Source of the DNA: Parapristionchus giblindavisi
Lineage: Eukaryota > Nematoda > Chromadorea > Rhabditida > Diplogasteridae
Assembly: GCA_943737045.1 (NCBI GenBank)
Contig: CALSFV010000097.1
Span: forward strand, 62,001 to 126,000
Direction of reading: 5' to 3'
Length of the DNA stretch: 64,000 nt
Shown piece after piece: positions 11,195 through 24,700 of the stretch; positions within the stretch are counted from its first letter, which is position 1; every line of letters starts with the position of its first letter. A program made the translations under genes and the position numbers. The notes beneath the pieces were generated by a model. It was not told the DNA's origin, ran no database searches, and saw only the letters and a program-made list of their open reading frames with translations.

Positions 11195-12596
11195 ATGAGG
11201 TGGATCATCTCTATCATTGCCATCATTGCTTCTCTTCTTGCCCTTACACAGGTATCTTATTCATATAAAGTCAGTTCGTGATCGGTCTGAGGGACTGAAA
11301 CTTCAATGTACTGTAGACATATTGATGGACAAGTGGTATAAGAGAGCTATTCTTCGTATAATATCTATCGTAATCATGTACTCTATTCTATTTCCTCTTT
11401 GTGTCATTCATTTCATCTTCTTCTCATGTCTCAGTCTAGATATAATTCCCCTTTTTCTCTCAATTATGTACTCCTACACGAGTGAGAGAAAGAGATTCTG
11501 GAAGAGGGGAGGACGTGTCCATGGGCATATTGTATAAATGTCCTTTACTCTTTATATCCACACCCCGGGCTAATTTGCAACTCTCCGCTATGACAATGCT
11601 CTCTCGTTTTCTCAGTCTACGAGAGATTTTTGCTGGAGCGTAGGGTAAAATTAGCTCGGAGAATACAATTCACAATAAATGAGAAAAATTCGGATATTGG
11701 AAAAACAGTAAGGTAGAGTAATTGAATTGAATAGACGACTTCTATCATTATTCATTTCATGAAACATATCTGAATTAGACATTTTGTCTATGAGATTTGA
11801 ACATATCTGAAAGAGACATATTCGCGTCTACAATATGAACATCTATCTATTCTTTTCAATAATGAGTACTTCTTATTTATCAGTTCTTAACTATTATTGC
11901 CTCATTATTCATAAACCTGACTTATGTTTCTCCCTCTCCCTCTCCATCTACTTTTAAGTTTTCTAATCCATGGTCATTTGACTCCTCTTAGCATCTTCTC
12001 AAGAAACATGTTCCTTCTTCTTCTTCTCTTCTATACAATATCGTCTATTCTTCCATTGTCTTTCCATTCTTCATTTGATTCTTTCTATAAGAATGGCTCT
12101 ATTCTTTCATTGGGTCATAGTTACAGTGAAAGGTGTTCCATGGAAAAGAAAGTAAAATGGAAAGAAAAAAATGAAGAGAAGGTGTGCGTATGTGTAGACA
12201 ATAACGTTCTCGTGTAGTATTGTTGTGAGATCTCTCCGTCTAGAGGAGTGTCCAACCATTTCCTACGATTTCATGAAGAAAACAACAAAGATTGTCTGAA
12301 TGCCTCATGAATTGGTTTAGAAATAGACAGAAATATATCTTTAAATAAATAAAATAATAATAATAATAATATTTGAGGGTTTGGAAGAGGATGATCGATT
12401 GGAATTGCTGACATTGTGTACATCAGAAGAAGTGATTCCTCGTCATATAATTCCATTGTGTAATGCAATCATTCTCAATAATGAATCACAATCAATCGAT
12501 AAGAGAAAGGCTTCATTCATTCGATTTGGTAAACGATCAATCGATATTCCTCAGAAGAGAAAAGCTTCATTTATCCGATTTGGAAGAAGACGATAG
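11195..12596 (+). CDS. flp-9: FMRFamide-like neuropeptide precursor, two KASFIRF-amide copies
   Basis: This encodes a secreted precursor cut by proprotein convertases and amidated to give neuropeptides acting on G-protein-coupled receptors. Exon 1 (11195-11251) is a complete signal peptide, MRWIISIIAIIASLLALTQ, ending ACACAG before a GTATCT donor. Exon 2 (12378-12596) follows a TATTTGAG acceptor, and both edges are phase 0. The pro-region has a Cys pair (LTLCTS and IPLCNA). Then come two identical peptides, each KASFIRFG, flanked by DKR/KR and QKR/RRR, with Gly as the amide donor. The total is 91 residues, typical for the family. The closest known product I can name is the C. elegans flp-9 peptide KPSFVRFG, also present twice, so orthology is inference. 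The 1.1-kb intron is long for this window. Confidence 0.85.
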
Positions 12597-12599
12597 GTT

Positions 12600-15500
12600 A
12601 CTGTAACTCTCTCTATATCTCTGAACGATCAATCAATAAGATCTCCCCCATTTGCTCTGGTTTATTGATTTATTGATCTTCTGGTATCTCTTCATTCCAT
12701 CCTAGTAACGTGACAATAAACATCGTTATCATCTCTTGTTATCGATTGATGATCATACTACACATCAAACTACAATCGATTAGTTATCATGATCAAACTA
12801 CAATCAGTCTGACGTCGACCTTCAGAAGGCTTCCATACAATCTAATCATACAATTGTATAGAAGGAACAAATTCAGTTTAGAGAAACAACCAAACTGATT
12901 TATATTGAATCTCTGGTCGCAGTTTAGTCTCCCAAAACTTCTCCTTCTTCGATCTCTCCCTCTTCCTCTCTTCCGTCTCCCTTACTTCTCCGTCTAGGAT
13001 CACTCTCCCACTATGATCTCTCTCCCTCTTCCTCTAGAATCTCTCCCTCTCCCTCTCCCTCTCCCTCTCCCTCTCCCTCTCCCTCTCCCTCTCCCTCTCC
13101 CTCTCCCTCTCCTTCCCCCTCCCCCTCATCTTCACCATGACACCTCTTCCTTCATTCTCATATCAGATTCGCTCTTCATATTCCGTAGACAATTCGTTCC
13201 TCTCTGTCGAATAATGAATGGGATGTAAATGAAATGATTGAATATGAGAGAAGAGAGAGAGAGGGAGAGAGAGAGAGAGATCGAGGAGGAGGGGAGAGAT
13301 AGACTGAAGAGGGAGAGGGAGAGGGAGAGATCCAAGAGGGAGAGGGAGAGATCCAAGAGGGAGAAAAGGGGAGACAGTAAGCAACGGTATATGCTGCGTT
13401 CACTGCATCATGCACCACTGCATGTGGAGGGGGTTCACTGTCCACTCCACACCAAATACCAGAGAGAGGGAGATCCAAGAAGGAGAGGGAGAGATCTCGA
13501 ACGTATTCATTTCTTGTATTCATTCACTCTCATATAAACTGGAGTCAAGATGAAAAATCATAAAAGACCCCATAAATGGGAAACCAATTCACAGTTGAAG
13601 AAGGAAGGAATTCGAAAGAGGACAAGATGGAGGGGAAGAAGTAGAGGTATGGGTAGAGGGAGAAGAGGAAGAGAATGAGTGGGAGAGGGAGAGGGAGAGA
13701 TTCTAGAGGTAAGGATATAATGGTACCATGATGTAGACAAAATATATTAGGAGATATAACGTCAATGATTTTGTTGATCATAAAACCTTTTATAGAGAAT
13801 ATCATATATGTCTACATAGAGATAGATAATACTTCATTCCTCATCTCTTTCTCTCTACCTTTCCCCCTCTCTCACTCTATATTCCTACAGTATCTCATCA
13901 TATTATTGTGTTTATCTTCTACCGTAATCCCTCGTAAGATGTGTTCACATGTATTCTGTGTTGAGTTCATTCCAATTCAAAATGATATAAGAGGTCAAAT
14001 AAATCAAATGGTTAGAGGGAGAGGGAGAGAAAGGGGAAGGGAGGGGGGGTGCATAGAATAGAAGAATGTGAATACTCTCTCGAGGATACTATTCAATCTG
14101 AAAGAAGAAAAGAAGATAGAATCTCAAGATTTATCATGTTAAAGGGCTCAACGTCATTCAATATAAAGAATAAACAACATGGATGATACGTGTCATGAGT
14201 CTGACCCAATCAACCATATGACTGACACAAACAATTACCGTACACTAATCAACCCGTAGATCATTACAATAGATTAGCCAACAATTGAAAGACATATCAA
14301 TCAATAGGTGGATCGGTGGATACAGTATCCTTATCATTATTGATTACATTGGGTAGAATATTGATTGTTTTTCCATTCCATTCAAGACATCTTTCATCAT
14401 ACGGTAGAGGTAATTGAAGAAGTAATGAATGAGATGAGAGAAGAGAAGATGGAACGATCACACCTGCAATTATAATCACTTCATGATAGAACGGCTACCG
14501 TAATCCCCTCAACTATTACAATCACTTTATGATAGATTGACTGGTACAACTACAGTAATCCCCCAGTAGCGTGGTATAATCCATCTCGGAATAGGATAAT
14601 CTCTGTCATTCCTCTACTAACTCCTTTCTTCTAATCTCTAATCCATTCCAACAAACATAATTAAATACACTACCACGTACTAACTTTGCTCCTGCTCTTT
14701 CGCCATCCAAATCCTACAAGTTCTCTCCCTCTCTCTCTACACATTAACTATCGTCCTATGGTAGATCAGTCTAAAATCTATTTAAATAAACATAATAAAT
14801 AATTAAAATCGTCTATGAGAAGAGGAAGAGAGATGAGACCTTTGATCTTTTATTCCATTCTCTCTCATGAGAACGCACCAACCATTCATTTAATTTCAAT
14901 TCCATGATATACTCTCCCTCTCCCTCTAGGATCTCTCCCTCTCCCTCTGCCTCTGTCTCTCTCTCTCTCTCCTTCTAGAATCTCTCCCTCTCCATTCTCC
15001 TTCCCGTCAACTCTGTGCTATTCACCTCATCTAAAGAATGGGCGAAAATTGTATTACAGAGGAAGAGTGAATTTCAGTGTTGAGTGAATAGAGAGGGGGA
15101 GGGTCAGATGGGGAGAGGGAGAGGGAGAGATCCTAGAGGGAGAGGGAGAGGGAGAGATCCTAGAGGGAGAGGGAGAGATCCTAGAGGGAGGGGAGAAAGG
15201 AAGAGGGAGAGAAAGTTCGGAGTGATTTCGTATCTGCAGTCCTTCACGCTCACACAGAAGATATGCCTTCTTATCGAGAAGAAAAAGAAGAGGAAAGAAG
15301 ACAAAGGAAATACAATCAAAGTATGAGAAGAAGAAGAAGATGATGATGGAGAGGTAGAGGGAAAAGGAGAGGGAGAGGGAGGTGGAGATAGAACACTAGA
15401 GAGTGAATAGAGAGATAATATACTCATACCGTACTCTATACCACTCTACCTCTTCCTCCCTCTCCCTCTCCCTCTCCTTCTTCTTCTCATCTCTCATCAT

Positions 15501-15900
15501 CATTTCAATACAATTCCTCTCTTCTATCTATACCATATTGTTTATATCCAATTAGTTGTACCATTCATTCTCACTCATAACAATTCATCCTCCTCTTATG
15601 AATAGACGATGATCTTTGGTGTACGAGTATCCATTTTCCCGCTTTTCCGGTATTTTTAACCGTAAAATACTGTTCTTCGAAAAGAATATACACAATCTAT
15701 AATAGCTATGAATATATTGCGATGAATGACTAGATGATCAAAGATCAAAGATCAATTTCAATAGAAGTATCATACTATCTATCTATCCCCTCTTAGAAGA
15801 TAAGGAATTGAATGAAGAAGAAGAAGTAGAATATATTGTTGATGGAATGAAGAATAGAATAGAAGGAATGAATTGATTTATGAAAGAATAGATCAAGATA
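12600..15900. repeat. Pyrimidine/purine satellite-rich region
   Basis: Several tracts of CTCCCT/GAGGGA hexamers appear on either strand: about 13018-13115, 13245-13365, 13455-13500, 13680-13705, 14010-14050, 14918-14998, 15100-15190 and 15345-15385. Many are broken by the same linker, AGATCCTAGAGGGAGAGG or close variants (AGATCCAAGAGGGAGAGG, CTAGAATCTCTCCC). All long ORFs here are low-complexity by-products. Apart from a possible exon at 14297-14463, no gene is supported. Confidence 0.7.
14297..14463 (-). CDS. Possible terminal exon of an unrecognised gene
   Basis: On the minus strand an AATTGCAG acceptor is followed by an open frame reading VIVPSSLLSSHSLLLQLPLP, then YDERCLEWNGKTINILPNV, and ends ...STDPPID with TGA. 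Composition is balanced and unlike the neighbouring satellite ORFs. Upstream exons could not be connected; a short open stretch on the same strand at about 14570-14612 (MTEIILFRDGLYHATG) is a candidate. No family is recognised. Confidence 0.3.
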
Positions 15901-15920
15901 TAGAAGAAGATGTCATATTG

Positions 15921-18900
15921 TCAACACAAAAGACTATCTGCAACCCATAACAATAGTGACATTCTATCATACAGGTATACTGTAGATGAAAGATCAAAGA
16001 TCAACTCACATAGTGTCTCCAGCTGTGGGAATGTGGCCAGAACGATAGAAGGCAGTGATGAACCGATGGAGAGAGAAGAAGTAGATGATGAAGGAAGAGA
16101 TGGAGAAGGTTGAAATGAGGAAAGATCGAGAAGAAGAGTGATTGTAATCTGAATGAGAATGAAAAGAATTAAGAAGAGGAAGAAGAAGAAGAAGAAGGTT
16201 TAAATGAATAGATGAGTACAATTGATACTAATACAATCTAATTAAACTCAGACCGGGGGAGTCAACGGGGTCAAAATGAATGATTACCTCTCTATCATCA
16301 TCATTATCTTCTTCTTCTACTACTTTTGGAGACTCTTCATCATCTTCTTCTTCTTCTTCTTCATCTTTCTCTTCATTATCCCTCTTTATCTTCGACCTTA
16401 AAATAATCATATCTAAGATTTATTTATATATTTCATCTAATCATAAAAACATTCATAGAGAATATAAGTAATGAATCAACTAATAAAAATGGTATAAATA
16501 AAACTACTTCTACGTATCTCTTTGTATCTTTAATATTTCCACACGTATAAATGAATAGGTCAAAATGTACAATTATAAGTGTTGCATGCACATTCGATTT
16601 AAAATTGTAAGAACTTTATTATATTAATAATTATGCATGTATAATGATTCTTTCTATTCTCTTATTAATATCATCCTACCATTCTATTCTACACGTTTTC
16701 TATTGTAATAAGCAATGGAGAAAATGATTCCACTCCACTTATTCTTCATCTTTCTCTCCATACTAATTCATGTATCCTGTCACACTCTAACTACACAATA
16801 CACTTCTCATCTCTCTTTCATAGCTAAAATAAATGTACACTTCGACATTTCGTTATTTGTATTATAGATCATTCATTTAAACAAGTTGCACGATGCAATC
16901 CAAATAAATTTAAGGTAACGCAGTCACTCTTTAATAAATTCAGTAAAATCAACTGCCGAGACGGGAAAATTTCCTAGACAAGCTGCTTCATAAACTATTT
17001 GTCTCATACATCTTCTTATTATAATGAATGATTATTATTACCTCTCTCGTTTCCAATGAATACTATTGACATGATTCTTCAATGTCTTATCCTTATCGAA
17101 TCTATCGTTACAGTATCCACATCTACAATACAATCACTTCACGATCATTAATAATCGTGTAATCTAGCTACTGTAGTCAATATACTCACACAATCTGGTT
17201 ATGTTCGGTCCTCGTATGTTCCTTTCTCTCATTGGGAGATTGCACTTGGACATCACACCAATGACAAGAGGAAGGAATGAAATGTCGAGAGATGAAATGA
17301 CGATCCAACTGAAGATCAACGATATTATCATTTATTTATTCCATCAATTATATTGATGAACATATTACTACCAAAGGAACGGAGGGGATATGTATTTCTG
17401 TAGCGAATGGACGATGATTACGATGATGATGTAAATATGTTTTGATTGGAACAAGGAAAAGGATCCAGTGTGATCAATGAATGCAGATTTTATGAATAAA
17501 TCGCACAAAATAAAAATTTAAAAAAGAAATATCATAAACTGACTTGAGTACGATATTTCATGGTCAATGAGCAATGGATACAAACAAATAGATTATTATT
17601 AGAGGAGGAAGGAGAGACAGAGGATGGTTGATCTACAATGAAAAATAAATAATATAACATTAATGTAATTATTAATATTCATCGAGATATTACAGTAATG
17701 ATTACTGTAGCTCAAAAACTGATCTTTGATCTAAAACGACATACGTTTCAACATATTATGTTCCTTCATCGCCTTCCTTCCATTAACAGTATCCCCACAT
17801 CTAAGACAACGACGCACACCATGATTGACCTACAACGAGTATACTGTACCTTCCAAAAGATCAAAGATCAAGTACGACTACCGTACCTCTCTATGTCTTT
17901 TCAACTGATTGTTCGTGGAGAATTGTGATCCACAAAAAGCACATATAGTAATGGATATGGCTAATTGATCACAGATAGGAGTAGCAGTAGAAGTAGAAGG
18001 GATCGATGGACCAAAGGATACTGTAGATATGATGAAATAGATTACTGTAGTCACAAATAATCAATCGATATACCTTCATCCCCTCGATATCTCGCTGATT
18101 CAATGGCAGCATGTACATCATCGACTGCTACCTTGGAAGAATGACATAAATATCTTATGCTTTGTTAAAAAATTGCAAAAAAGTCAGAAACTCTCCGCTT
18201 TTACACTCTCTCTCGCCTCTTTTCATTTCGTTTCTTTTCGCGACTTTTAACGTCTTTTTAAAGGGAAACTTTTAAAAATTTCAAAATGGAACAGTTGGTT
18301 TTGAGAGGTTTGAAATGATAAGATGTATGGCTTCGACTAACATCTTTATGTTTCCTTCCCATATGAGTGACTAGATGAGCTTTCTGAAGGAAATGATCAC
18401 AACAGAATGGACATGCCCATTCTCGTACATTCAAATGAACTACTTGATGACGAGTCAAATGGGATAGACGAACGAATTTCTTAAATTATCGATTACTCAA
18501 ACCATAATGATCTACCGTATACCTTTCCACACATAGAACATGTCAATTTGCCCACTTTCTCCTTAGGCTTACCATTCACATGTATTCGTACCGTATGCTT
18601 ACGAAGATATCTAGAGGTATACGGTAACGATATCGATTGATTACAGTACCGTCAAAACGAAAAAAAGTGAAACATTTGTGACAAATTGTCACAAAAGTTC
18701 ACAAGATTTTTGTTGGCCCAAATACGCATCGAATACAAAACTATTTTTAGCCTGTGCAATACCAGTGATAGATTTGCTTGTTGTCTATCTATAAAAGAGG
18801 AAAATTTTTAAAAATTTGATCTCAGATCCACGTTAAACAAATAAACGCAGTTTGCGATTTGTCGTGTAGTACAGTACATATATACTGTACCCTGCTCCTG

Positions 18901-21180
18901 GTGAATCTGAATTTTTCATTTTTCTCGACTCTTTCCGGCACTCTGGAACTGCTGCAGATTTTCCTAATTCTTCGTTTATTTCATGATATTCTTGATTACT
19001 TCTTTGCCCACGGCATTAATCCATATCTCCCGCTACTGTTATGCCACTGTTTCACTCACCAAATATTCATTTTCTCCAGGAAACGGCTCAAGCGACTTTT
19101 GCTTCGTTTCTTGTTGGGCATAAACTTCTGGTTGTTGCGTCATATACTCTCAGATAAGCTTTATATACCTTAAATTAACCTTATAATGAATGGAGTGAGG
19201 CTTGTGGACAACTTGTTGCAGGTTTTCGGGCCTGCAAACGGTGCTGCCGTGCTGTAGTTCCCTCCGTGTGGTTTTGGCTGCGATTACAACAGGTATAATT
19301 CTTTGTTTTTATAATTTCTCCCATTATTCAATGCAGTTACTTCTTTTATTATTAAACCTACTCATTTGTATTAGCTAATGGGCACTACTGCACTACAATG
19401 ACAATCATATCGTGGACTATAATACCGTAGATTGGTTACTGTAGTCAATTCGGTTGATTTCACTGTCTCTCATTCTCTTTCTTGTAAACAGTTAACCTAT
19501 CTTCCGATCTAGTGGCCTGCCAACTATGTGACTATGTGATGACAGATTTATCCAATATTTTATATTCCTATTCCTGTTTTATGAGCATTATTTTCTTTTT
19601 GCTTCAGGAGAACCGTCACGGCCGAACTAGGTAATGCGCCATCCACCCTACAGGTAAATCTACTATTCATGCTTTGTCGTTGAAATGTTTTCAATTAAAA
19701 TTGCGGAAAAAAAGTTTAATGTTATACTTTTATCACTTCGCCTCCAATGTAACTTAATTTGATCTTTAAGGTGTCTTTTCAATCATTATTACGTCATCGT
19801 TATCGTGGTACGACATCACCTGTTATATATGTGTTTTTATTGTTGTCAAGATTGTCTAATTCAGTAATTAAACGATAAAGTATTGCAACGAACAAAAAAC
19901 ATAAAGTCTTTATATTTGTGATCGATATAAAAACAAAATCGACGATCAACATTTGGCGATTCCGATAAACTAATAGAGAATCGTGTTGACGCGTCTGTAA
20001 GACCGCAACCTTAATTTATTGTTACTCTAATTTATACTTTTAAAATTTCGTTTCATTTACCAGAAAGACGCGGATATATAGTGAATTACCTGTAGCTAGA
20101 GGTTCCATAGTGGTGGTTCGGCCGTGACGGTTCTCCTGAAGCAAAAAGAAAATAATACTCATAAAACAGGAATAGGAATATAAAATATTGGATAAATCTG
20201 TCATCACATAGTCACATAGTTGACAGGCCACTAGATCGGAAGATAGGTTAACTGTTTACAAGAAAGAGAATGAGAAAGACAGTGAAATCAACCGAATTGA
20301 CTACAGTAACCAATCTACGGTATTATAGTCCACGATTTGATTGTCATTGTAGTGAACAGTAGTGCCCATTAGCTAATACAAATGAGTAGGTTTAATAATA
20401 AAAGAAGTAACTGCATTGAATAATGGGAGAAATTATAAAAACAAAGAATTATACCTGTTGTAATCGCAGCCAAAACCACACGGAGGGAACTACAGCACGG
20501 CAGCACCGTTTGCAGGCCCGAAAACCTGCAACAAGTTGTCCACAAGCCTCACTCCATTCATTATAAGGTTAATTTAAGGTATATAAAGCTTATCTGAGAG
20601 TATATGACGCAACAACCAGAAGTTTATGCCCAACAAGAAACGAAGCAAAAGTCGCTTGAGCCGTTTCCTGCAGAAAATGAATATTTGGTGAGTGAAACAG
20701 TGGCATAACAGTAGCGGGAGATATGGATTAATGCCGTGGGCAAAGAAGTAATCAAGAATATCATGAAATAAACGAAGAATTAGGAAAATCTGCAGCAGTT
20801 CCAGAGTGCCGGAAAGAGTCGAGAAAAATGAAAAATTCAGATTCACCAGGAGCAGGGTACAGTATATATGTACTGTACTACACGACAAATCGCAAACTGC
20901 GTTTATTTGTTTAACGTGGATCTGAGATCAAATTTAAAAATTTTTTCCTCTTTTATAGATAGACAACAAGCAAATCTATCACTGGTATTGCACAGGCTAA
21001 AAATAGTTTTGTATTCGATGCGTATTTGGGCCAACAAAAATCTTGTGAACTTTTGTGACAATTTGTCACAAATGTTTCACTTTTTTTCGTTTTGACGGTA
21101 TACAGAGCTAACCTTGCATCAGTGAAAGTCTTGTGACATTGATCGCATGAAAATTCCCCATTCTTTCGTTTTCCAACCAT
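15921..21180 (-). CDS. C2H2 zinc-finger protein, about eight fingers
   Basis: Likely a nuclear nucleic-acid-binding protein. Exon 1 starts MVGKRKNGEFSCDQCHK and ends inside finger 1 at about 21113. Finger 1 resumes at about 18615 as YLRKHTVRIH with matching phase, so the 2.45-kb element at 18649-21098 makes up almost the whole intron. Later fingers include CSMCGKKFVRLSHLTRHQVVH-type, CPFCCDHF...HMGRKH, CAFCGSQF...LKRHRE, CLRCGDT...KEHNMLKH, CIHCSLT, CHWCDVQV...HTRTEH and CGYCNDRF...HVNSIH. Downstream, a phase-compatible acidic exon (about 16250-16396, Glu/Asp-rich) and a Ser/Pro-rich exon lead to a stop at 15921-15923. The finger part is firm; the acidic C-terminal exons and the stop are less certain. 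No ortholog is recognised. Confidence 0.7.
18649..21098. mobile_element. 2.45-kb near-perfect fold-back element, TA target site
   Basis: Arms at about 18649-19628 and 20117-21098 are reverse complements for nearly 1 kb with few mismatches. The ends are CCGTCAAAACG and CGTTTTGACGG, each flanked by TA, which fits a 2-bp TA target duplication as in Tc1/mariner-type insertions. The centre (about 19630-20116) is not paired and shows no transposase. A 104-codon ORF appears twice, once per arm in opposite orientation (18859-19173 and 20574-20888), only because the arms mirror each other. The insertion is in intron 1 of the zinc-finger gene. Confidence 0.9.
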
Positions 21181-21743
21181 TCTTTAACCATACTGCATAA
21201 ACCAATGATACTGTACTCCTGTTAGGTACTGTAGTCTGACAATGTCAACAGTTGACAAGTGTTATAGATCAAAGATCAACATCATTATTTTATCTCTTAC
21301 GAAAAGAAGTAAATACAAAGAATCGAGAGAAGAAGGAAACGAATGCTCATTACCGTAACCCATAAAGTGAGACAAACTGAGAAGTGAATAATAAGTCCAT
21401 AAAGTATATATAATTAGAGTCACAGAAATGAATAGAATATTATAGAAATGTGAATACCATGTAATGGTCAAGGAGTGAAACACGCATTCAACAAGTTATA
21501 CGAATCTATTTACATATACTGACAATGTTATCAATTTCATAATATGAAAGAACTCAAATACAATAAGAAAGTATCAAATGTGAGAAAGACCATAGAATTG
21601 ATTGCGAAATAAATATTTCTATAGTATTATAAAATTGTATAAATTTTTTTAGAAATCTATATACAGTTTGCAAGCATTTCCCAAATACAGTATATACATC
21701 AACTCTCATATCAATCAAATTAATCGATAAAGTGGGCGGAGTC

Positions 21744-24700
21744 TTAGAAATCATCATCATCATCACTAACATCAATCTGTATATCATCTACTGATGCTTG
21801 AAGTACATCTAATCCTGAGATCTCTTCCAGTACACGAGGATTATTACATGCTGATACTACCAATGATGATCCTCTGTAATCAATCAATCAATAATACCAA
21901 CTAATCAATCAATAATATAATACATCTACCAACTAATCAATCATCAACTGATCAATCAATAAATACAGAGATATACAGTATACCTTTGATTGAATGCTTC
22001 TCTCATGGCAATTCCACATGCAATACATCTCTCAAATCGTCGAACACATGGAGTCATTGTTGAGAAACGAAAGATGAATCCACGAATCTATAATGTACAT
22101 AGAAACTTCCATCAATTCATCCTGTTGAGTTCAAGTTTCATTGAGTAAATGAACCAAGAGATATACAAGAGATATCAATATATCATAATTATAATCATAA
22201 TAATGATACATCATAATGTATCATAGTGTGATGTAAGTAGGCATCGATGATACCACTGCTCATAGGTCGAAAAGTACGTTGGAAACTACGAAGTCTGACC
22301 GCATTTTGGAATTTTCTTTAAAACCAGGGAAAAAAATCTGACCGCATTTTGTGAAAACATTAGGGGTTTGTGTCAAACGTCCGATCAAAAAATGTTTTAA
22401 ACAGTACAACCCAGAGGCTAGCGTCATCCCAGTGGTTATCATACGGTTTATTTAAAGAAAGCACAACCCGAAGAGTTGACAGAAATCACCCTCTATATAG
22501 TGAGTATGATAGATGTAATACCTGATGAGGTGCAGCACCCAATAGACCACTCTCATCTTCACCGTATCCTCCATCTCCATTCCATGCAGGTGCATTCAAT
22601 GGATCATTATGTTGAAGTACAGATGAGAGTAGTTCAACTGCTGTACCAGAGGCTATCTTCAATATAATACATATAAATACTATTATAGTCATAGGTCGAA
22701 AAATATGTTACAAGCAGACATGGTATATGGTTATCCCATGGGATAGACCCACCCGCAAAAATTTGCCTTTCATGGGTACCCACCCGCAAAATTGGACCAT
22801 AATTTGACGATTTTCGTGAAATTTTGACGATTTTGGGGTACCCACTTGCGTTTTTATCTCAAAACCGGGTTACCCACACGCGTTTTTGACCCAAAATCTA
22901 GGTACCCACACGCATTTGAAAGGTCTGGGATATTGATAGACCATGACTGGTTACAAAGTACCAAGCCTGACCGCATTTTGAGCCAAAATTTCACAAAAAT
23001 CGAAAAACCTGGCCGCATTTGAGCCAAAATTTCACAAAAATCGAAAAACCTGACCGCATTTTGAGCCAAATTTGCCAAATTTCGAACAACATGACCGCAT
23101 TTTGAAATCCGATTACCTAGCTATTCGACCTATTATTATAGTATTAGCAATCAATCAGGACAATTACATCAACGAATTGTTACCCTATCCCACTACCCTC
23201 TACATTCATGTCATGTCGCTCACACTTTTTACCACGTCAATAACTACGCTATTGTCACATACTTTTCTCCCACGTCAATTACTTTCCAACAGATCCTAAT
23301 CGATAACATACTGTATATTATTCAGCACCCACTCGTTCTCTAGACGCAATAATAATCAATAATCAATAAGATGTCAACAAACTTGACTGAGTCCAGGTCT
23401 AGCTACAGTACACTGTTGATCGAGTGATCGATCAGCCATCGAATTCCCTGGTGCTGTCACCTGGCACAAATGAATGAGTATACTGTAATATGTATCGATT
23501 GGATTGATTACGACTTACATCAGAACAGAAATAACATCCTAATTGACTAGAAGGTACAAATCCCCTTAAAGGGATATCTCCTTCTTCTTCCTTCTTCTCT
23601 TCTTTTATTCCTTTACTCACTCCATGACGAATCACTACATATGTATCGAATCCAAGAGCGACCGAGAAACATAACTGAAGAAGGAGAAGGGGTTGCATAG
23701 ATCATATATCTCATTAGTTTATTATTCAATAGATAGACACTCTCCATCATTTCATCCATACAATTCCTCTTTTCTCTATTATATAACCAATATTTCTTGA
23801 CATTATTAAACATGACCAAATAATCTTTGATAATAAGATAGATATAAACCTTTCCCAATGAAGAAGCAATAAGAGTAGGCAACCATCTGGCTTCTCTTGA
23901 ATCAAGTAAGAGGAATACACAATCATGTTCATTCATTAGTGAGGATAGAGTGGAGACTGTACTATGGATTGATGACTCATCTCAAAAGATTAAATCATTT
24001 TATCGATCAATCAATCAATACTCACTATTAGGATCTACCGTATGACCAGGCATGGGTATAGTCATATCGATTGCATTTGCATTGATAGAAGGAAAGATAC
24101 GACGGAGTGCATCTGCTGCAACCTACAACAATCACTTTGTCAATACGATTCCCAATAATTCATTCAACTCGTTAAAATAAACTCAAAAGCATAGGTCGAA
24201 AAGTGCGTCAAAAACGACGAAGCCTGGTCGCATTTTGGGATTTTTTGTTGTTGTTGTTGAAAACATGGCCCCATTTTGAGATTTTTTTTGCTGAAAACAT
24301 GTCCGCATTTTGCCTATTTTTTTGTTGCTGAAAATCTGGAAAAAAAGCTATTCGATCTATGCTCAAACGCATCAAACATCATAGAAATGAATGACGCATT
24401 CGACGTAATTTGCTCAATCGAACACATAATAATGAGCAGTGACCAATTCCAACGTTCCCTTAACAATTATTTATTATTCCAGAAGCTATTTTTATGATAT
24501 TTTTACTTGAATATAAATCTCTAAACAATCAAGTAATAACCAATGATGACAGTCATTACATACTTACTTACACAGATAAGCATTTTACTTTACTGGGCAC
24601 TTGGGATCCTCATTTTTTGATAACTGGGGCAGAAGACAGATATAAGTCGATTACGCAACTAAAAAACCGGGGTCATTTATCAAAATCCTGAGATTTTTGA

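Noticed and set aside
13013..13537. Several overlapping 70-115-codon ORFs on both strands rich in Pro-Leu-Ser or Arg-Glu
   Set aside because: They are translations of CTCCCT/GAGGGA repeats; every frame is open because the repeat lacks stop codons.
18859..20888. Two identical 104-codon ORFs in opposite orientation
   Set aside because: They are the same arm sequence of the fold-back element read twice; no domain or start context supports coding.
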